From positions 2,790,001 to 2,854,000 of the forward strand of contig CAVXME010000001.1 in assembly GCA_963762965.1 (NCBI GenBank): DNA of 64,000 nucleotides. The letters are read 5' to 3'. A program made the position numbers and the translations under genes. This stretch comes from DATBAX01 sp963762965. GTDB taxonomy: Bacteria; Acidobacteriota; Terriglobia; Terriglobales; Acidobacteriaceae. The notes under the pieces are model-generated. The model had not been told where the DNA came from. It saw only the letters and a program-made list of their open reading frames with translations, and made no database searches. Below, piece by piece: positions 55,975 through 63,096 of this stretch; position 1 is the stretch's first letter; each line of letters opens with the position of its first letter.

Positions 55975-58014
55975 ATGACTGAGAAGCGCCAACTTATCGC
56001 TCGCATTCTGTGTGGCATTTTCGCCTTAACCGCGCTGTTGGGATTCGCAGGATGCGGCGGCACTTCCGGCGGTGGCGGCGGGGGCACCCCCTTCGTGAGC
56101 GTAACTCCCAAAATAGCCGCCGTCGTAATCACCACCCAGACCCAGCAATTCACCGCCACTGTGACCGGCGATCCCAAGAATCTTGGCGTCACTTGGTCAG
56201 TGGATGATGTGCCAGGTGGCAACTCGACTGTCGGTACCATGTCCGCCGCCGGGGTTTACACTCCGCCCGCGACGGCCGGTATTCATAGCATCACCGCCTT
56301 CAGCGTTGCCCAACCCACTGCGAGCGCCGGGGCCAGCGTCGCCGTGAGCGACCTCGCGGGCGTTTTCACCTATCACAATGATCTCTCGCGGGACGGCGCC
56401 AACACCCAGGAATACGCCCTCACCACTTCCACCGTGGACCAGTCGGCATTCGGCAAGCTGTTCTCCTGCCCAGTGGATGGCGCGATCTACACTCAGCCGC
56501 TTTGGGTGCCGGCTTTGACCATTAACGGCACGATTCACAATGTGATCTTTGTCGCCACCCAGAACGATAGCGCATACGCCTTCGACGCCGATGCGAGTCC
56601 TTGCGTTCAACTCTGGAAAGCACCGCTGCTGGACACCATGCACGGCGGTACCACCGGGGAGACGTCCGTGGTTTGGAGCGACGTGGGCTTCTGCTACGGC
56701 GACGTCTATCCCGAGGTGGGGGTGACAGGAACGCCCGTCATTGATCCCGCAACCGGCACCATCTACCTGGTCGCCGCGTCGGAGATTCCCGGCACGGGTT
56801 CCGGCAATTGCTCACTGCCGCCGCTCACCTTTTACCATCGGCTCCACGCTCTGGACATCACCACCGGCAATGAGAAGTTCAGCGCGCCGGTGACCATTGC
56901 GGCGACGATCCCGGGAACCGGGGATGGATCTTCCGGCGGCATGGTCAGCTTCAACTCGCAGCTGCACCACCAGCGCTCGGGCCTGGCCTTGTCGAACGGA
57001 GTTGTCTACGTGTCGTTTGCCGCGCACGAGGACCAAACCCCCTACCACGGCTGGTTGATCGGCTACAAAGCCTCCAACGTGCAACAGCAAGTCAGCGTTT
57101 TCAACACCACTCCGAACGGGCTGGGCGGCGCAGATGGCGGCATTTGGGCCGGAGGCGGCGCGCCGGCAGTCGACAGCACAGGCGATGTCTACGTCACCAC
57201 CGGAAACGGCGTCTTCGATCAGAGCTCGGGCATGTCCATGGAGAACGACTACGGTGACAGCGTTCTCCGGCTGACTCCAGCCGCAGGCGTCACGCCCAAC
57301 GGCCAGAACCTCCAACTTGCCGGCTGGTTCACCCCTTACGACGAACTCACGCTCGAACAAAACGATACCGATCTCGGCTCGGGCGGGCCGGTCCTGCTGC
57401 CTGACCAAACCGCGGGGCCCAAGCATGTGTTGGCGGAATTGGGTAAGGACGGCGTCGTATACCTGATTAACCGCGACAGTATGGGGACCTATAACCCCAG
57501 CAACAACAATCAGATTCCCCAATACTTCGGCGCCACCGGAGGCTTCTGGGGGACCGCCGCTTTCTGGCAGAACAGTCTTTATTTTGCCGGTGCGGGCGAT
57601 GTCCTGAAGCAGTTCACATTAGACCCCAACACCGGTCTATTCAGCACCTCTGCTTCTTCGCAATCAAGTCAAGCTTATGGCTTTCCAGATGCTTCGCCCT
57701 CAATCTCGTCTCAGGGATCGAGCAACGGCATGGTCTGGGCCATTGACGCGGGCTTGTATGGCTACGCCAGCCCCAATGCGAACGGCACCAATTGCTATCA
57801 GTCCCCGGTGCCCGCAGCATGCACGGGCCCGGCCATTCTGCACGCCTACGACGCTACAAATTTGATGATCGAGAAATGGAACAGCACACAAGCCGCCAAC
57901 AACCGCGACCAGGCGGGCAACGCCGTGAAGTTTGTCCCGCCCACCGTCGCCAACGGTAAGGTATATGTAAGCACCCGCACCGAGGTCGATGTTTATGGCT
58001 TGCTGCCCAACTGA
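55975..58014 (+). CDS. PQQ-like beta-propeller lipoprotein with N-terminal Ig-like domain
   Basis: A 679-residue exported protein. ATG 55975 starts a lipoprotein signal (ILCGIFALTALLGFAGC, lipobox Cys about 26). A Gly-rich linker (GGTSGGGGGGTPFVSV) leads to a bacterial Ig-like domain (KIAAVVITTQTQQFTATVTG ... SAAGVYTPPAT). A large propeller follows with repeated features such as VIFVATQNDSAYAFDAD, VYVTTGNG, KDGVVYLINRDSMG and KVYVSTRTEVDVYGL. It resembles PQQ-propeller and BamB-like proteins but shows no PQQ-dehydrogenase metal site. The linker is encoded by a short copy, in reverse orientation, of the GC-rich element found in the msbA-like gene. The function is unknown. Confidence 0.8.
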   Translation: MTEKRQLIARILCGIFALTALLGFAGCGGTSGGGGGGTPFVSVTPKIAAVVITTQTQQFTATVTGDPKNLGVTWSVDDVPGGNSTVGTMSAAGVYTPPATAGIHSITAFSVAQPTASAGASVAVSDLAGVFTYHNDLSRDGANTQEYALTTSTVDQSAFGKLFSCPVDGAIYTQPLWVPALTINGTIHNVIFVATQNDSAYAFDADASPCVQLWKAPLLDTMHGGTTGETSVVWSDVGFCYGDVYPEVGVTGTPVIDPATGTIYLVAASEIPGTGSGNCSLPPLTFYHRLHALDITTGNEKFSAPVTIAATIPGTGDGSSGGMVSFNSQLHHQRSGLALSNGVVYVSFAAHEDQTPYHGWLIGYKASNVQQQVSVFNTTPNGLGGADGGIWAGGGAPAVDSTGDVYVTTGNGVFDQSSGMSMENDYGDSVLRLTPAAGVTPNGQNLQLAGWFTPYDELTLEQNDTDLGSGGPVLLPDQTAGPKHVLAELGKDGVVYLINRDSMGTYNPSNNNQIPQYFGATGGFWGTAAFWQNSLYFAGAGDVLKQFTLDPNTGLFSTSASSQSSQAYGFPDASPSISSQGSSNGMVWAIDAGLYGYASPNANGTNCYQSPVPAACTGPAILHAYDATNLMIEKWNSTQAANNRDQAGNAVKFVPPTVANGKVYVSTRTEVDVYGLLPN

Positions 58015-58085
58015 GGCACTGTATCCTGCACAGGTGGCGGAAGGGGATTGGCTTTTGCTTGAATCATTCATGGACCCATACCATC

Positions 58086-58122
58086 TTGTCATTCCGAGGA
58101 GGCTTGCCTCCGAGGAATCTGC
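58086..58122 (+). repeat. Dispersed repeat, TTGTCATTCCGAGG...CGAGGAATC type
   Basis: Reads TTGTCATTCCGAGGAGGCTT, GCCTCCGAGGAATCTGC, with an internal GGAGGC/GCCTCC hairpin. It is in the 248-bp gap after the propeller gene. Confidence 0.65.
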
Positions 58123-58151
58123 TTTTGGCAGCGCAACACTCTTAGGTGAGT

Positions 58152-58259
58152 GGGATTTTGGGTGGCGTAGCGCTTAACCGCTGCGATTAACACTCCGTTC
58201 TTCTGCACGCGCTCTAGCGCGCGAGGCCCAGAGCCTAACGCCTAAAGCCCAGAGCCTAA
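58152..58259. repeat. Double-hairpin (AGCGCTTAACCGCT) plus word repeat
   Basis: GATTTTGGGTGGCGTAGCGC, TTAACCGCTGCGATTAA matches the element at 62085-62122. A second hairpin GCGCTCTAGCGC follows (58209-58220), then repeated GCCCAGAGCCTAACGCC / AAAGCCCAGAGCCTAAT words (58227-58259) up to the next start codon. Confidence 0.65.
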
Positions 58260-58262
58260 TTA

Positions 58263-59180
58263 ATGCTTCGCTATCTCTCCCTCCGCGTGCTCTACACTTT
58301 GCCGGTCATCTGGCTGGTCGTCTCGCTGGTCTTTCTGCTCATCCACCTGGTTCCTGGAGATCCCGTTCTCCAGATGCTCGGCGAAGGCGCTCCCCCCGCC
58401 GACGTCCAAGCCACCCGCCACACCTACGAACTCGATCAGACCCTGGGACATCAATATCTCCATTACTGGAAAGGTGTTCTGCACGGCGATCTGGGCACTT
58501 CGATCCGCTACAACCAAAGCGTTAGCAGCCTGATCGCCCAGCGCTATCCATACACTCTGCAACTGACGCTCGCCGCCCTGCTGGTGGCGATATTGCTTTC
58601 TGTCCCCGCGGGCGTTCGCTCCGCCCAACGCCGCAATCGCTGGGACGATCGCCTCCTCAGCGTAGTCAGCCTATTCGGCCTGTCATTCCCAAATTTCGCG
58701 CTCGGCCCCATCCTGATTTTATTTTTCGCCATCAAGCTGGGATGGCTCCCCGTCTCCGGCTCCGGCACCTTCGCCAACCTCATTCTCCCGGCGATCACCA
58801 TGGGAAGCGCACTCGCCGCCATCCTCACCCGCATGGTCCGCACCTCCATGCTCGAAGAACTGGGACAAGACTACATCCGCACCGCCCGCGCCAAAGGCGT
58901 GCCCGAACGCACCGTCGTCTACCGCCACGCCCTGCGCAACGCCATGATCCCAGTCATCACCGTTCTCGGCCTGCAATTCGGTGCGCTCCTCGCCGGCGCC
59001 ATCGTCACCGAAACCATCTTCTCCTGGCCCGGCATCGGACGCCTCACCATCCAGTCCATCGGCAACCGCGATTATTACTTGGTGCAAGGCTGCATCCTGG
59101 CCATTGGCTTAACCTACGTCGCCGTAAATTTTCTGACCGACTTTCTGTATTCGGTGGCTAACCCGAGGATCAGACAGTGA
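58263..59180 (+). CDS. ABC transporter permease, DppB/OppB type
   Basis: A 305-residue inner-membrane protein with six helices and the DppB N-terminus (LRYLSLRVLYTLPVIWLVVS; LIHLVPGDPVLQMLGEGAP). The cytoplasmic EAA loop is ELGQDYIRTARAKGVPERTV followed by YRHALRNAMIPVITVLGLQFG, and the end is WPGIGRLTIQSIGNRDYYLV. It imports peptides, nickel or a related solute together with a second permease (next gene), two ATPases and a binding protein. None of the last three lies in the window. Confidence 0.9.
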   Translation: MLRYLSLRVLYTLPVIWLVVSLVFLLIHLVPGDPVLQMLGEGAPPADVQATRHTYELDQTLGHQYLHYWKGVLHGDLGTSIRYNQSVSSLIAQRYPYTLQLTLAALLVAILLSVPAGVRSAQRRNRWDDRLLSVVSLFGLSFPNFALGPILILFFAIKLGWLPVSGSGTFANLILPAITMGSALAAILTRMVRTSMLEELGQDYIRTARAKGVPERTVVYRHALRNAMIPVITVLGLQFGALLAGAIVTETIFSWPGIGRLTIQSIGNRDYYLVQGCILAIGLTYVAVNFLTDFLYSVANPRIRQ

Positions 59181-59194
59181 GAACCCACAAGAGA

Positions 59195-59230
59195 TTTTCT
59201 TTGCGGTCTTTCTTTGCGACCTTTGCGGTT
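59195..59230 (-). repeat. CGCAAAG word repeat between the two permease genes
   Basis: On the minus strand: AACCGCAAAGGTCGCAAAGA, AAGACCGCAAAGAAAA. Same words as at the ybeY 3' end (33097-33137). Confidence 0.65.
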
Positions 59231-59244
59231 AGAGTCTTTTGACC

Positions 59245-60114
59245 ATGTCCACCACCACCATCTCGTTCCAGCGCCAGGTCGCAGGCCACGCCCGCCACAA
59301 CGTCCTAGCCACAATCGGTGTTGTCCTGGTCGCCATCTTCATAATCTTCGCCCTCTTCGCCCCGCTGATCGCGCCGCAAGACCCGGCCTACATCGATCTC
59401 CCCAATCGTCTGGCAAGCCCGTCGTCAGCCCACTGGTGCGGCACCGACGAGTTGGGACGCGACATCCTCTCCCGCCTCATCTACGGCTCCCGCATTTCCA
59501 TGCTGGTCGGCAGTTGCGTGGTCGCCGTGTCTTTGTTTCTCGGCCTCATCGTCGGCTCCGCCGCCGGCTACTATGGCGGACGCCTCGATCGCTTCGTCAA
59601 CATCGTGGTCATGAATGCGTTCCTATCTTTCCCCGGAATTCTCCTGGCAATTGCCTTCGTCGCCTTTCGCGGTCCGGGAATCTTTAATCTGGTACTCGCC
59701 CTTTCTCTCGGAGGCTGGGTGGGCTACGCGCGCCTCGTCCGCGCTCAGGTGCTGGCCGCCCGCGAACGCGAATATGTGGAAGCCGCCCGCGCGCTCGGCG
59801 CCAGCGATCTGCGCATCATCACCCGCCACATTCTGCCTAACATTATTCAACCAGTGGTTGTGCAATCCGCCATCGGCATGGCCGGTGCCATCCTCGCCGA
59901 AGCCACTATGAGCTTTCTAGGTCTAGGCGTTCCTCCTCCGACGGCAAGTTGGGGCGCGATGTTGAATGACGGCCGCGCCCATCTTTTCGACTCTCCGCAT
60001 CTCGTCCTGTTTCCCGCGCTAGCCGTAATGCTAGCCGTGCTCTCCTTCAACTTCATCGGCGACGCCCTGCGCGACGCCCTCGATCCCCGCTCCCGAATAG
60101 AAGCCGGTCTGTAA
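59245..60114 (+). CDS. ABC transporter permease, DppC/OppC type
   Basis: A 289-residue partner of the upstream DppB-like permease. It has the short N-terminal cytoplasmic segment and first helix (VLATIGVVLVAIFIIFALFA), the family motif WCGTDELGRDILSRLIYGSR, the EAA loop REREYVEAARALGASDLRII followed by TRHILPNIIQPVVVQ, and an end GDALRDALDPRSR. I use ATG 59245; a TTG at 59239 would add two residues. The 64-bp gap before it contains the CGCAAAG repeat. Confidence 0.9.
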   Translation: MSTTTISFQRQVAGHARHNVLATIGVVLVAIFIIFALFAPLIAPQDPAYIDLPNRLASPSSAHWCGTDELGRDILSRLIYGSRISMLVGSCVVAVSLFLGLIVGSAAGYYGGRLDRFVNIVVMNAFLSFPGILLAIAFVAFRGPGIFNLVLALSLGGWVGYARLVRAQVLAAREREYVEAARALGASDLRIITRHILPNIIQPVVVQSAIGMAGAILAEATMSFLGLGVPPPTASWGAMLNDGRAHLFDSPHLVLFPALAVMLAVLSFNFIGDALRDALDPRSRIEAGL

Positions 60115-60129
60115 CAACTATTGTTACCC

Positions 60130-60173
60130 TTGTCATCCCGAAGACCCGGCGTTCTTCAGCCGGGCGAGGGATC
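60130..60173 (+). repeat. Dispersed repeat, TTGTCATCCCGAAG...CGAGGGATC type
   Basis: TTGTCATCCCGAAGACCCGG, then TTCAGCCGGGCGAGGGATCC, with a CCCGGC/GCCGGG hairpin. Near-copy of 50421-50464. The rest of the 245-bp gap to 60360 has no clear feature. Confidence 0.65.
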
Positions 60174-60359
60174 CGGCGCGCAGTAACGTTACTCTGGCGA
60201 TGACACCCCGGAACCATTGCCCCGCAAGGCTTTCCGCCCATGTGCCAATTCCCACCCCCTCCCCCGCAACATTTCTGGACACTCTGTGTTTTGACATTCT
60301 GAGCAGCCGATGACACTGAAACCGGCTGACACATACTCAAACGAAAGAGGCGAACTTCT

Positions 60360-60701
60360 ATGAACAAGCAAATCAAGCAACTGTTTCTCGGAGCTGCTCT
60401 GGCAGCGTTTTCCTTGCCAGTCATCGCTCAAACTGCGCTGCAAACTCCCAACACCGAAGTCGGCAAACGCGCCGAAAATCAGCAGGACCGCATCGCTCAG
60501 GGCGTGAAGAGTGGCCAGTTGACCCCCGGCGAAACCGCGCACCTCGAGCGCAAAGAAGGTGCCGTAAACCGTGAGGTCGCTCGAGACCGCGCTGCCAACG
60601 GCGGAAAACTCACTCCGGCGGAAAAAGCCAAAGTGAATCGCCAGGACAACAAAATGTCGCGCCAGATCTATCGCGACAAACACAACGCCCGCAAACAATA
60701 A
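60360..60701 (+). CDS. Small exported charged protein, hypothetical
   Basis: A 113-residue protein with a signal peptide (MNKQIKQLFLGAALAAFSLP...IAQ). The mature part is short, basic and helical, with two related halves: QDRIAQGVKSGQLTPGETAH and DRAANGGKLTPAEKAKVNRQ. The LTPxE(K/T)A repeats suggest a duplicated helix-turn-helix-like or EF-hand-like unit, but metal ligands are not clear. It is probably periplasmic, with unknown function. A strong intrinsic terminator follows. Confidence 0.65.
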   Translation: MNKQIKQLFLGAALAAFSLPVIAQTALQTPNTEVGKRAENQQDRIAQGVKSGQLTPGETAHLERKEGAVNREVARDRAANGGKLTPAEKAKVNRQDNKMSRQIYRDKHNARKQ

Positions 60702-60723
60702 ACTTCCATCATCAGTAAGCCAG

Positions 60724-60756
60724 AAAAGCCCTCGGCTCCAGTCGAGGGCTTTTCAT
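60724..60756 (+). terminator. Rho-independent terminator
   Basis: Stem AAAAGCCCTCG (60724-60734) / CGAGGGCTTTT (60743-60753) with loop GCTCCAGT, then CATT. It ends the gene at 60360. Confidence 0.85.
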
Positions 60757-60772
60757 TCCGCCACCACAGCCC

Positions 60773-60819
60773 ATGTGGGGACGGGCGCTCTCGCCCGTCC
60801 AGGCCGAGCCTGGCTCGGC
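60773..60819. repeat. Intergenic double-hairpin repeat matching the lpxB insertion
   Basis: ATGTGGGGACGGGCGCTCTC, GCCCGTCCAGGCCGAGCC, TGGCTCGGC: two adjacent hairpins (GACGGGCG/CGCCCGTC and CCGAGCC/GGCTCGG). Compared with 11252-11302 in the same orientation to the lpxB sense strand, the two share the stems and the central GTCCAGGCCGA. Confidence 0.75.
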
Positions 60820-60890
60820 TATTTGCAGAGACCGCGCCGAATTGCCTAATCCTCGCCCGTAAACCGCTGAAAACCCGCCAAATCCACTTC

Positions 60891-60919
60891 TTGACACATA
60901 TCGCATATTGCAATATAAC
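60891..60919 (+). promoter_or_regulatory. Sigma-70-type promoter with 12-bp palindrome, upstream of XRE regulator
   Basis: -35 TTGACA (60891-60896), 17-bp spacer, -10 TATAAC (60914-60919). The perfect palindrome ATATTGCAATAT (60905-60916) spans the spacer and the -10, a likely operator for autoregulation by the downstream repressor-like protein. Confidence 0.8.
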
Positions 60920-60935
60920 TATCTCGATACGAAAT

Positions 60936-61448
60936 ATGACTCTGGCCGAGAAAATCCGCTACCTGCGTGAAGTCGAAGGTTCCCTTCGCGGACTCGACCG
61001 CGCCATGACCCAGCAGGAACTGGTGCGCGCCGTTCACAAAGAGCAGGGCAAGAGCATCAGCCAGTCGTACGTTTCGCAGATCGAAGGTGGATCGCGCCGT
61101 CACATGACGCAGTCCTCCCGCACGTTGTTGGCGAAGTTTTTCAAAGTGCACCCAGGGTTTCTTGTAGACGATCCCGAGGGATACCACACCGAGCTGACCT
61201 CCGATCTGCGGACCATCGAAGGCAAGCTGGACGTCTGGCTGTTGCAGGGTTCGGAAAGATTCGCCAGTGATCCGGAAGTGAGTGAAGTCATGATCAAAGC
61301 GGCGCGCGAGAAAGATACGCGGCGGTGCTTCATTTTGCTGGGCGCCATTCTCGACACGCCCGAACTGGCCGACCGCTTATTGGAGGCGCTCAAACCCGCA
61401 GCCCGGGCCCACGCCGTCCGCGCGTCGGAGAGGAGACGATCACGATGA
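60936..61448 (+). CDS. XRE-family transcriptional regulator
   Basis: A 170-residue DNA-binding protein starting MTLAEKIRYLREVEGS. The N-terminal helix-turn-helix covers residues about 5-75, with MTQQELVRAVHKEQGKSISQ and YVSQIEGGSRRHM; the insert between helices is longer than in a minimal Cro fold. The C-terminal part (IEGKLDVWLLQGSERFASDP ... ILLGAILDTPELADRLLEAL) is helical and probably dimerises. It has a strong promoter with a palindrome overlapping the -10, which suggests autorepression. Its stop overlaps the nfeD-like start by 4 bp, so it may control the NfeD/flotillin genes. Confidence 0.88.
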   Translation: MTLAEKIRYLREVEGSLRGLDRAMTQQELVRAVHKEQGKSISQSYVSQIEGGSRRHMTQSSRTLLAKFFKVHPGFLVDDPEGYHTELTSDLRTIEGKLDVWLLQGSERFASDPEVSEVMIKAAREKDTRRCFILLGAILDTPELADRLLEALKPAARAHAVRASERRRSR

Positions 61449-62074
61449 CTTGGGGAAATTTCTATTTGATTTGTTTCGTGGTGGGCTTCGGTCTGAGTCT
61501 TCTCTCATTCCTGGCCGGCAGTCTGCGCTTGCACTTGCCGCATTTTCCTCACGGTCACGCGCACCTGCCCCACGTCCACGGTGGGGCTGGAAACGGGGGC
61601 GCGGGAAAAGCTCAGGTTCACGGACACGGAGGCCAGGTTTCGCCTTTCAACTTTGTGACGCTTACGGCTTTTCTGGCTTGGTTCGGCGGTGCTGGTTATC
61701 TGCTCACGCGTTTTTCGGGGATCTGGTTCCTGGCTGGACTGGGCATTGCTCTCCTCTGCGGTTTGATCGGCGGCGGAATCATCTTTGTTTTTCTCAGCCG
61801 CGTATTAGTTTCTGAAGATGAGAACCTCGATCCCGCGGACTTCGAAATGGCCGGAGTGCTCGGCCGCGTTTCTGTTCCCATCCGCGAAGGTGGTACGGGA
61901 GAAATCATCTATTCGCAGGCCGGTACGCGGAGGACTTGCGGGGCGCGGTCGGAAAATAACACCGCCATCCCCAAAGCCAGCGAGGTGGTCGTGACTCGCT
62001 ACGAAAAGGGAATTGCCTACGTGCGCCTGTGGAGCGAGATGTCAGGAGAGTCGGCTTCTGCTGATCCGGTCTGA
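61445..62074 (+). CDS. NfeD-like membrane protein
   Basis: A 209-residue protein. An N-terminal helix (FYLICFVVGFGLSLLSFLAG), a His-rich loop (LPHFPHGHAHLPHVHGG) and two more helices (FVTLTAFLAWFGGAGYLLTR; FLAGLGIALLCGLIGGGIIF) precede an OB-fold NfeD domain (GVLGRVSVPIREGGTGEIIY ... VVVTRYEKGIAYVRLW). NfeD proteins stabilise flotillin assemblies. The His-rich loop could bind metal (inference). It overlaps the XRE gene by 4 bp and lies two genes before a flotillin. Confidence 0.82.
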   Translation: MTWGNFYLICFVVGFGLSLLSFLAGSLRLHLPHFPHGHAHLPHVHGGAGNGGAGKAQVHGHGGQVSPFNFVTLTAFLAWFGGAGYLLTRFSGIWFLAGLGIALLCGLIGGGIIFVFLSRVLVSEDENLDPADFEMAGVLGRVSVPIREGGTGEIIYSQAGTRRTCGARSENNTAIPKASEVVVTRYEKGIAYVRLWSEMSGESASADPV

Positions 62075-62084
62075 GAGCTTCGCG

Positions 62085-62157
62085 TGATTTTGGGTGCGCA
62101 GCGCTTAAGCGCTGCGATTAAGGCGGGTCTTTGCTGTACGGGCTTTAGCCCCTGAGG
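62085..62157. repeat. Double-hairpin intergenic repeat (AGCGCTTAAGCGCT)
   Basis: GATTTTGGGTGCGCAGCGCT, TAAGCGCTGCGATTAA followed by a second hairpin GGGCTTTAGCCCC (62140-62152). Same layout as 58152-58232 and 7588-7668. It fills most of the 94-bp gap before the DUF1648 gene. Confidence 0.7.
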
Positions 62158-62168
62158 TAACGGATTCT

Positions 62169-63056
62169 ATGAATCGAAACTTCAAACTACTGATCGCCGC
62201 CATGTGGCTCGCTCTGCCTCTGTTCGCGCTGCGCAACTGGCAGGTCTGGGATCGCCTGCCCGTGCGCATGGCGACCCATTTCAATGCAGCAGGCCAGGCC
62301 AACGGCTGGATGTCCCGTGAAACTAATCTCGAATACAGCCTGGGTTTCATGGCATTTATGCTTGCGGTTTTTTCCGTCGTGCTTTGGGTCAGCCACAGAA
62401 AAACTGTAGTAGGCACCTTCTCTTGGGCGCTGCTGGCATTTTTCTATCTGCAAGTTGGATTGATCTATCTCCTGGTCGATAGCATCCTGGACTACAACAT
62501 TTACGGTGCACCGGTAAATCCTGTGCCATTGATCATCATTACCCCAATTTCAGTTCTGATCTTGCTGGCAATTTATCTGGGATCTCATCGCGGCACCTCC
62601 ATTCCTTCCGGTGCGCTGATTGCTGACGAAGTTCACGCCGGAAAAGGTTGGGGGCTGATCATGTTGCTACCTCTGATCGGGTTTGCCTGGAGCATGAGCA
62701 CGCCAACTATGTCCGCAGCCCGTCTTCCCCTCGGCCTTGTGAGCCTGATCCTGCTTGGCGCCTGCGTCATGGCATGGAGCGGCTTTCATTATCTGTTCAC
62801 CAGTTCAGGTGTGGAGATCCGAACATTGGGTTTTCGTCTGCGTACCATTCCCGCCGGCCACATCAAAGAATACGCGCCCGACAGTTGGAGCATCGCTGGT
62901 GGTTACGGCATTCGCGGCATTGGCAATCGCCGCGCCTATGTGTGGGGCAACCAGGGAGTTCGCATCAAGATGACCGACGGCGAAGTTTTCCTCGGCCACA
63001 ACGATCCGGAGCGCATTGTCCATGATCTGGACGCGGTCCGTCAGTCGGCGCACTGA
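62169..63056 (+). CDS. DUF1648 membrane protein
   Basis: A 295-residue membrane protein. The DUF1648 segment is at the start: an N-terminal helix (LLIAAMWLALPLFALRNW) then WDRLPVRMATHFNAAGQANGWMS. Five more helices follow, and a soluble C-terminal domain of about 90 residues (SSGVEIRTLGFRLRTIPAGH ... VRIKMTDGEVFLGHNDPERI) resembles a PH-like fold. DUF1648 occurs in SdpI-like immunity proteins and in many proteins of unknown role. It lies between NfeD and flotillin on the same strand and may work with them in membrane domains (inference). Confidence 0.8.
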   Translation: MNRNFKLLIAAMWLALPLFALRNWQVWDRLPVRMATHFNAAGQANGWMSRETNLEYSLGFMAFMLAVFSVVLWVSHRKTVVGTFSWALLAFFYLQVGLIYLLVDSILDYNIYGAPVNPVPLIIITPISVLILLAIYLGSHRGTSIPSGALIADEVHAGKGWGLIMLLPLIGFAWSMSTPTMSAARLPLGLVSLILLGACVMAWSGFHYLFTSSGVEIRTLGFRLRTIPAGHIKEYAPDSWSIAGGYGIRGIGNRRAYVWGNQGVRIKMTDGEVFLGHNDPERIVHDLDAVRQSAH

Positions 63057-63096
63057 AGAGTTTTGAAAGTTAAGCAGGTTTGAAATAGGAGGCTAT

